A stretch of 64,000 nucleotides of DNA from an uncultured Desulfobacter sp. Its GTDB lineage: Bacteria; Desulfobacterota; Desulfobacteria; Desulfobacterales; Desulfobacteraceae. The notes under the pieces are model-generated. The model saw only the letters and a list, made by a program, of their open reading frames with translations, searched no databases and had not been told where the DNA came from. This document shows positions 59,729 to 64,000 of this stretch, piece after piece. The stretch is taken from positions 5,490,001 to 5,554,000 of the forward strand of contig NZ_OY762929.1 of the NCBI RefSeq assembly GCF_963666675.1, given 5' to 3'. Made by a program: the position numbers and the translations under genes. The number at the start of each line of letters is the position of its first letter. The first letter of the stretch is position 1.

Positions 59729-62423
59729 CAACCAGCCGGTCGATGGTCTGGGTAAGATATTCAAGGTGCGCCTGAATTTTTTCAATGTCAAAGGTTTTGG
59801 CCAGCTGGGAAAGCTCTTGTCCAAAAACTTTAAACGCGTCAATTTTAAACGCTTTTCCCGTTTCTGTAATTCTCACGGCAAATCGTTGGATATCGGATAT
59901 TTTCAACGCCTGCCGGGTTGCCGGCATATGGGGAATAATATCCTTGCGTAATCTGTCCAAAAATTCTCCGGGCAGATCCTCTTTATCCAGTGTATCCAGG
60001 CGACTTAACACAACTGAAGGTTCCGCGGCATCGGGTGCCGGACTGAGAAACTTCGTTAAAACGGCCATCAGATTGTCGATGGCAATGGGCTTGACAATGG
60101 CACAGGAAAATCCCCGGGATTCAAGTTCATGGTCGGACCACAAGGTCATGCCGGCCGTCATCAGACATATGGGGATATGGGCAACCTCGGGGTCCGATTT
60201 CAAACGGTCTGCGGTTTCCACCCCGCTGATTTCGGGCATTTTCAAATCAATGAATATCAAATCAGGTCGCTGGGCCTTGGCATGCTCAATGGCCTGGAAC
60301 CCGTCCGCCGCCTCAATGACGTCCAGATTAATTTTTTCCAAAACTTCCCGGAGCATAAACCGGATCTCCCGCTGATCATCCACGATAAGAATCCGATCTT
60401 TGCCGAACTGCATCCGGGTCCAGGCGGACTTGTCGGCCTCCACCGGAGCGCAACTGTGCGTGTGGTAGCGCTTAACACCCGGCAGGAAGATGGTAAATGT
60501 GCTGCCTTGATCCGGTTTGCTGGATACGGAAAGTGTGCCGCCCATAAGCTCGACCAGCTGTTTGCATATGGCCAGTCCCAGCCCGGTGCCGCCGAATTTC
60601 CGGCTGGTACCTGCAGAGGCCTGCTCAAAGGCATCAAAGATTTTAGTCTGCTGGCTTTCGCAAATACCGATGCCCGTATCTGCCACCTGGATAATCAAAT
60701 CCGCGGAGGTTCCCCCGGTTTTGTGGCTGGTACGAATTTGTGCATTCAGGGAAATCGTGCCGAATTCCGTGAATTTCACGGCATTGCCCACCAGATTGAT
60801 CAGCACCTGCCGCAAACGCATTTCATCCAGGGCCAGGGCACTTGTGTCATGCTCGGGCAGCTCAATGAAAAAATCCAGATTTTTTGTTTTCAATTTTATT
60901 TTGAACAGCCGGTATATTTCATTGAATAAGGTTTCCAAAAGAACAGGTTTCCGGTTGATTTCCAATTTACCCGCCTCCATTCGGGACAGGCTGAGGATGT
61001 CGTTTATCAAATCGGAAAGGTTTTTCCCGGCTGTATTGATGGCTGAAAGGTAGCCTGCCTGCTGCTTTTCAGTAATCATTGTTTTCAACAGTTCGCTGAA
61101 CCCGAGAATTGCGTTCAACGGTGTCCGGATTTCATGGCTCACATTGGCCAGGAATTCACTTTTTACCCGGCTTGCCTGTTCCAGTTCCTTCTCTTTTTGT
61201 CTGCGGATCTGGATTTCGTTATTCAGGGCTTCGTTGGCTGCCTGAAGGCTTCTGGTACGCTCTTGTACCCGGTTTTCCAAATCCTGGTGATACAGATTGA
61301 GGGCCTGCTCCGCCTGCTTGCGCTTGGTAATGTCCCTGGCGTTAATCACCATCCCCTTGATGGTGGGATGATCCATGAGGTTTTTGGACATACATTCAAG
61401 AATACACCAGTGATCGGCCTCGTGTCTGAACCGTATGGCTGTGGGATGTGCCTGAATCAAATCAGCCACCCTGAGGGTAAATCTTTCGGCGAGTTCCTCC
61501 TCTTCCTGGGGGTGTATAAACTCCCGAACGCTTCTGCCGAGAAGCACTTCGGGCTGATACCCAAGAATCCGGAGTGTTGAAGGACTGACGTAACGAAAAA
61601 TCCCTTCCCGGTCTAGAATCCATATCATATCGTTGGCATTTTCAATTAAGGCCCTGAAATGCTCTTCATTCTGTTTTAATGCGGAGAGACTATCCTGGAG
61701 CCTGAATGCCATCCGGTTGAACTCTTTTGCCAGAAGGCCAAATTCATCGTCGGACTGAATATTGATCCGGGTCTCCAGATTGCCTTTGCCAAAGGCCTGG
61801 GTCCCGAGAAGAAGCGCCTTGAGCGGACGGGTCAGGCGCGCGGTAAAGAACATCAGAACCAAAGAGATCATCACGGCGATGGCAAGAAACAATCCATAGA
61901 GATAGGGCTGCATCCGGTTGATGGCACTGTACAGCTCCTCTGTGGGATCTGCCGCCAGAACGTACCACTCCCATGGAGGGAAATACCCAAATCGGACGAG
62001 GAGGCGTTCTCCCGAAAGGTCTATGGTTCGTCGCCCCCCTTGATCTGTTAAGGAGGCAAACCATTTTTCCCGGCCAAGATCCGTATCATTCAGGTATTTA
62101 TTGGGATGGTAGATGATCGCCCCACTGCGGTCCACGATAAACACATACCCTTGATTTCCGATGGTGATATTTTGGATACGGGCCGTTGCATCCTGTTTTG
62201 CCTTGGCAATGCTTGCCGGAATACTTTCCAGGCCGTAGTCATGGAGCACTTTTTCCTGCTCCCGGGCAACCTCCATGGCCATATTCAGGCGTGTGGAAAG
62301 CCAGGCATCCCCAAGATCAAAAAGGGCGGTCCGGGAAAAATGGTAGGTGATCGCAATGGTTGCCGCCAGAAAACAACAGATAAGCGGGAGGGTGGGAAGC
62401 AGAATTTTGGTATAGGTTTTCAT
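59721..62423 (-). CDS. Cache-HAMP-PAS hybrid sensor histidine kinase with receiver and Hpt-like tail
   Basis: A 900-residue protein. Membrane segments ~8-28 and ~186-206 bracket a Cache sensor (VFIVDRSGAIIYHPNKYLND). HAMP ~207-260; PAS ~262-380; a coil; HisKA with FLANVSHEIRTPLNAILGFS (His ~431); HATPase with NLVGNAVKF, DTGIGI and GTGLGLAICKQLV; receiver ~675-795 with Asp in DLIFIDLKMPEISG (~722). A ~95-residue helical tail resembles Hpt-like ends of such kinases. The last residues (RLVGV) and the stop come from the inverted-repeat element, so the original C-terminus has been slightly changed. Confidence 0.9.
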   Translation of the reverse strand: MKTYTKILLPTLPLICCFLAATIAITYHFSRTALFDLGDAWLSTRLNMAMEVAREQEKVLHDYGLESIPASIAKAKQDATARIQNITIGNQGYVFIVDRSGAIIYHPNKYLNDTDLGREKWFASLTDQGGRRTIDLSGERLLVRFGYFPPWEWYVLAADPTEELYSAINRMQPYLYGLFLAIAVMISLVLMFFTARLTRPLKALLLGTQAFGKGNLETRINIQSDDEFGLLAKEFNRMAFRLQDSLSALKQNEEHFRALIENANDMIWILDREGIFRYVSPSTLRILGYQPEVLLGRSVREFIHPQEEEELAERFTLRVADLIQAHPTAIRFRHEADHWCILECMSKNLMDHPTIKGMVINARDITKRKQAEQALNLYHQDLENRVQERTRSLQAANEALNNEIQIRRQKEKELEQASRVKSEFLANVSHEIRTPLNAILGFSELLKTMITEKQQAGYLSAINTAGKNLSDLINDILSLSRMEAGKLEINRKPVLLETLFNEIYRLFKIKLKTKNLDFFIELPEHDTSALALDEMRLRQVLINLVGNAVKFTEFGTISLNAQIRTSHKTGGTSADLIIQVADTGIGICESQQTKIFDAFEQASAGTSRKFGGTGLGLAICKQLVELMGGTLSVSSKPDQGSTFTIFLPGVKRYHTHSCAPVEADKSAWTRMQFGKDRILIVDDQREIRFMLREVLEKINLDVIEAADGFQAIEHAKAQRPDLIFIDLKMPEISGVETADRLKSDPEVAHIPICLMTAGMTLWSDHELESRGFSCAIVKPIAIDNLMAVLTKFLSPAPDAAEPSVVLSRLDTLDKEDLPGEFLDRLRKDIIPHMPATRQALKISDIQRFAVRITETGKAFKIDAFKVFGQELSQLAKTFDIEKIQAHLEYLTQTIDRLVGV

Positions 62424-62778
62424 GTCAAGGCGATTGTCTGCGTCCCCAAGCCGATGTGGTTCATAGTAAATTTAAATATGATATATGTCATATTATCCTT
62501 TCGCCCGATTTTTTGCCGTTTGCGAATAAATCACTATACACAAAAGCGAAGGGAAAATAAATTTTTCAATGTGCCATGACAGGTCAACAAAACACGACGG
62601 CCTGTCACAGACATATGATAGTCAAGGCCCATGGGTTTTATGGTTGAATGTTCAAAATCCGAAAAAATGTTATGGATCATTAACCGGGGCCAGGAATTGT
62701 TTTGCCGGGCCTTTTTTAAACGTATGTATCATTCCTTTCAAATATTGTGAAAATTACGGCAATTTGTTAAAAACGACT
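62424..62778. other. Divergent intergenic region with small palindromes
   Basis: About 355 AT-rich bases between the hybrid kinase and the DUF2868 gene. Visible dyads: AATATGA/TCATATT at 62475-62494 (51 bases upstream of the kinase start, possible operator) and TGACAGG/CCTGTCA at 62577-62607. No gene. Confidence 0.45.
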
Positions 62779-64000
62779 ATGATTTTACCGCTTAAAGATA
62801 TTATTGATCTCGACTTCCTCCTGGGGCTGGACGAGGGCCGGGAAACAGTCGATAACAACGCCATATCAGCCCGGGACAGGGAGATTTTCCGCCGGATTAA
62901 AGATGGCGACCGCCTGGATGATGCTGGACTGATTGCCGGATGGCTGGAACACCGGCGCGGGTTGTTTGTTCAAGAAACCGGCAAGGGCGGTTCCGGGGCA
63001 AAGCTTCCCGGTGGGTTGTTTGATTCTTTTTACCTCTGGATCACCAAGTGGGTGTTTGCCTGCGGACTGGCCGCCGGAGGGTTGTGCGCCTATTCATTTC
63101 TGGCTTACCATGGCAGCCGGCCTGTGAACGTGACCCTGTTCGTGGCTGTGTTTATCCTATTCCCGGCCCTGCTTTGCCTGGCGGCGGCAGTGGTTGGGCT
63201 CCATCAATTCCGCGCCGGTCCTGCCGGGTCGGGATGGACCGGTACGCTGCACCGACTCTCCATGCGCCTGTTCATTGATAAATTCATGGGACGGCTGCAA
63301 AAGTGGGCCGGACCGGTTCAAACGCATTTTCCTCAGTTTTCAAAAGATGCCGGTGACCTGCTGCATCTGGATACCCGTTCCTTTCGAAGTATCTTATTCT
63401 GGCCGGTGTTTATTACGCTCTCTTTGGGCGCACTGGGATTTTCAGCCGGCGCGCTTGGCGGCACGTTTTTCAGGATTATGGTTACGGATCTGGCCTTTGG
63501 GTGGCAATCCACGCTGCTGACGTCCGGAGAGAGCGTGCATCGCCTGGTCACCTGGATGGCATCGCCCTGGGCCTGGGCCTTGCCTGATATTTTTGTACCG
63601 TCCCTTGAACAGGTTGAAGGCAGCCGGATTATTCTCAAGGAAGGCATTGCCGGACTGGCCAGCGAACATCTGGCGGCCTGGTGGCCGTTTTTATGTATGG
63701 GAATGCTGGTATACGGCCTTTTTCCCCGCATGGTGTTGGTGGGGTTGGGACGCACGGCCAGGACCATTGCCCTTGCCCGGTTTGACTTGTCCCGACCCGG
63801 GTACCAACGTCTACTCATGCGAATGCGCTCCCCCCGCATGGGTATGGACATTAAAGAGACCGGGGGCTCCCGGGCAAAATTCAGAGCACCGTTACCCAGG
63901 CCGGAGCCCGAACCGGTGCAGGAAAAAGTTGAAAAGCCGGTGGTGATGCCCAAGCCCGATACGATTGTAAAGCCACCACCGGTGCCGGAGCCTCAACCAA
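62779..64000 (+). CDS. DUF2868 membrane protein, partial (runs off the right edge)
   Basis: An open frame from ATG 62779 to the window end, 407 residues without a stop. The start is ILPLKDIIDLDFLLGLDEG; two membrane segments lie at ~90-145 (FACGLAAGGLCAYSFLAYHG; FVAVFILFPALLCLAAAVVG), two more at ~210-240 and ~300-325, and a proline-rich stretch begins at ~370. This is the layout of DUF2868 proteins, which usually precede a DUF3482 GTPase gene. That partner would lie beyond the edge. Function unknown. Confidence 0.75.
   Translation, partial: MILPLKDIIDLDFLLGLDEGRETVDNNAISARDREIFRRIKDGDRLDDAGLIAGWLEHRRGLFVQETGKGGSGAKLPGGLFDSFYLWITKWVFACGLAAGGLCAYSFLAYHGSRPVNVTLFVAVFILFPALLCLAAAVVGLHQFRAGPAGSGWTGTLHRLSMRLFIDKFMGRLQKWAGPVQTHFPQFSKDAGDLLHLDTRSFRSILFWPVFITLSLGALGFSAGALGGTFFRIMVTDLAFGWQSTLLTSGESVHRLVTWMASPWAWALPDIFVPSLEQVEGSRIILKEGIAGLASEHLAAWWPFLCMGMLVYGLFPRMVLVGLGRTARTIALARFDLSRPGYQRLLMRMRSPRMGMDIKETGGSRAKFRAPLPRPEPEPVQEKVEKPVVMPKPDTIVKPPPVPEPQP

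Noticed and set aside
1..64000. CRISPR arrays, tRNA and rRNA genes
   Set aside because: No regularly spaced direct repeats, no cloverleaf-like sequences and no rRNA signatures were recognised on either strand by eye; a tool-based scan could still find a missed tRNA.

Overview
The window looks like a chromosomal segment of a mesophilic, anaerobic deltaproteobacterium of the Desulfobacter/Desulfobacula kind. This is inferred from gene content only: a FadN/FadA-type beta-oxidation pair, large hybrid histidine kinases, a YbhGFSR-type exporter, RHS proteins and DUF6399-type mobile elements. No rRNA or tRNA gene was seen that would fix the taxonomy.

Layout. 1-2.0 kb: debris, namely a DUF6399-type mobile-element gene cut by the window edge, and a 3'-end remnant of a group II intron (maturase C-terminus plus domains V and VI) that truncates a gene on the opposite strand. 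2.1-14.3 kb: housekeeping and transport genes: a CPA2 antiporter with RCK domains, a lipoprotein, an HTH/DUF2975 pair, a TetR-HlyD-ABC exporter operon with a palindromic operator, a VKOR-DsbA fusion and a radical SAM protein.

14.4-31.4 kb: an accessory island, AT-rich in several parts. It holds two RHS genes, an RHS C-terminal toxin with a membrane immunity candidate, and a second, displaced RHS-CT toxin module with a DUF4288 immunity gene. The second module is broken by a 17-bp tandem duplication and by a single-ORF IS66-family element with an 8-bp target duplication. Next comes a two-gene Pycsar antiphage system: a transmembrane effector (PycTM type) followed by a class III pyrimidine-cyclase-like protein with a C-terminal sensor domain. 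It is followed directly by an integron attC-like hairpin. Last is a three-gene Zn-ribbon/DDE/ATPase transposon interrupted by a three-ORF IS66 element with perfect 8-bp target duplications.

31.7-64 kb: conserved chromosome: uvrA, a membrane glycosyltransferase, a GAF protein, a periplasmic-binding hybrid kinase, and a nitrogen-metabolism cluster (large NAD-type glutamate dehydrogenase with an altered catalytic motif, GAF-LuxR regulator, NADP-type gdhA, receiver/PEP-synthase-like protein). Then corA, an MscS-family channel and a MoaD/ThiS-like protein, fadA/fadN-like beta-oxidation genes on the opposite strand, a terpenoid-cyclase-fold protein with a hexapeptide acyltransferase, a Cache/PAS hybrid kinase, and a DUF2868 membrane protein running off the right edge. 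Two copies of a ~125-bp inverted-repeat element sit at 36.9 and 59.6 kb.

The most interesting locus is the Pycsar operon with its attC-like 3' border, inside an island of toxin-immunity modules and nested mobile elements.
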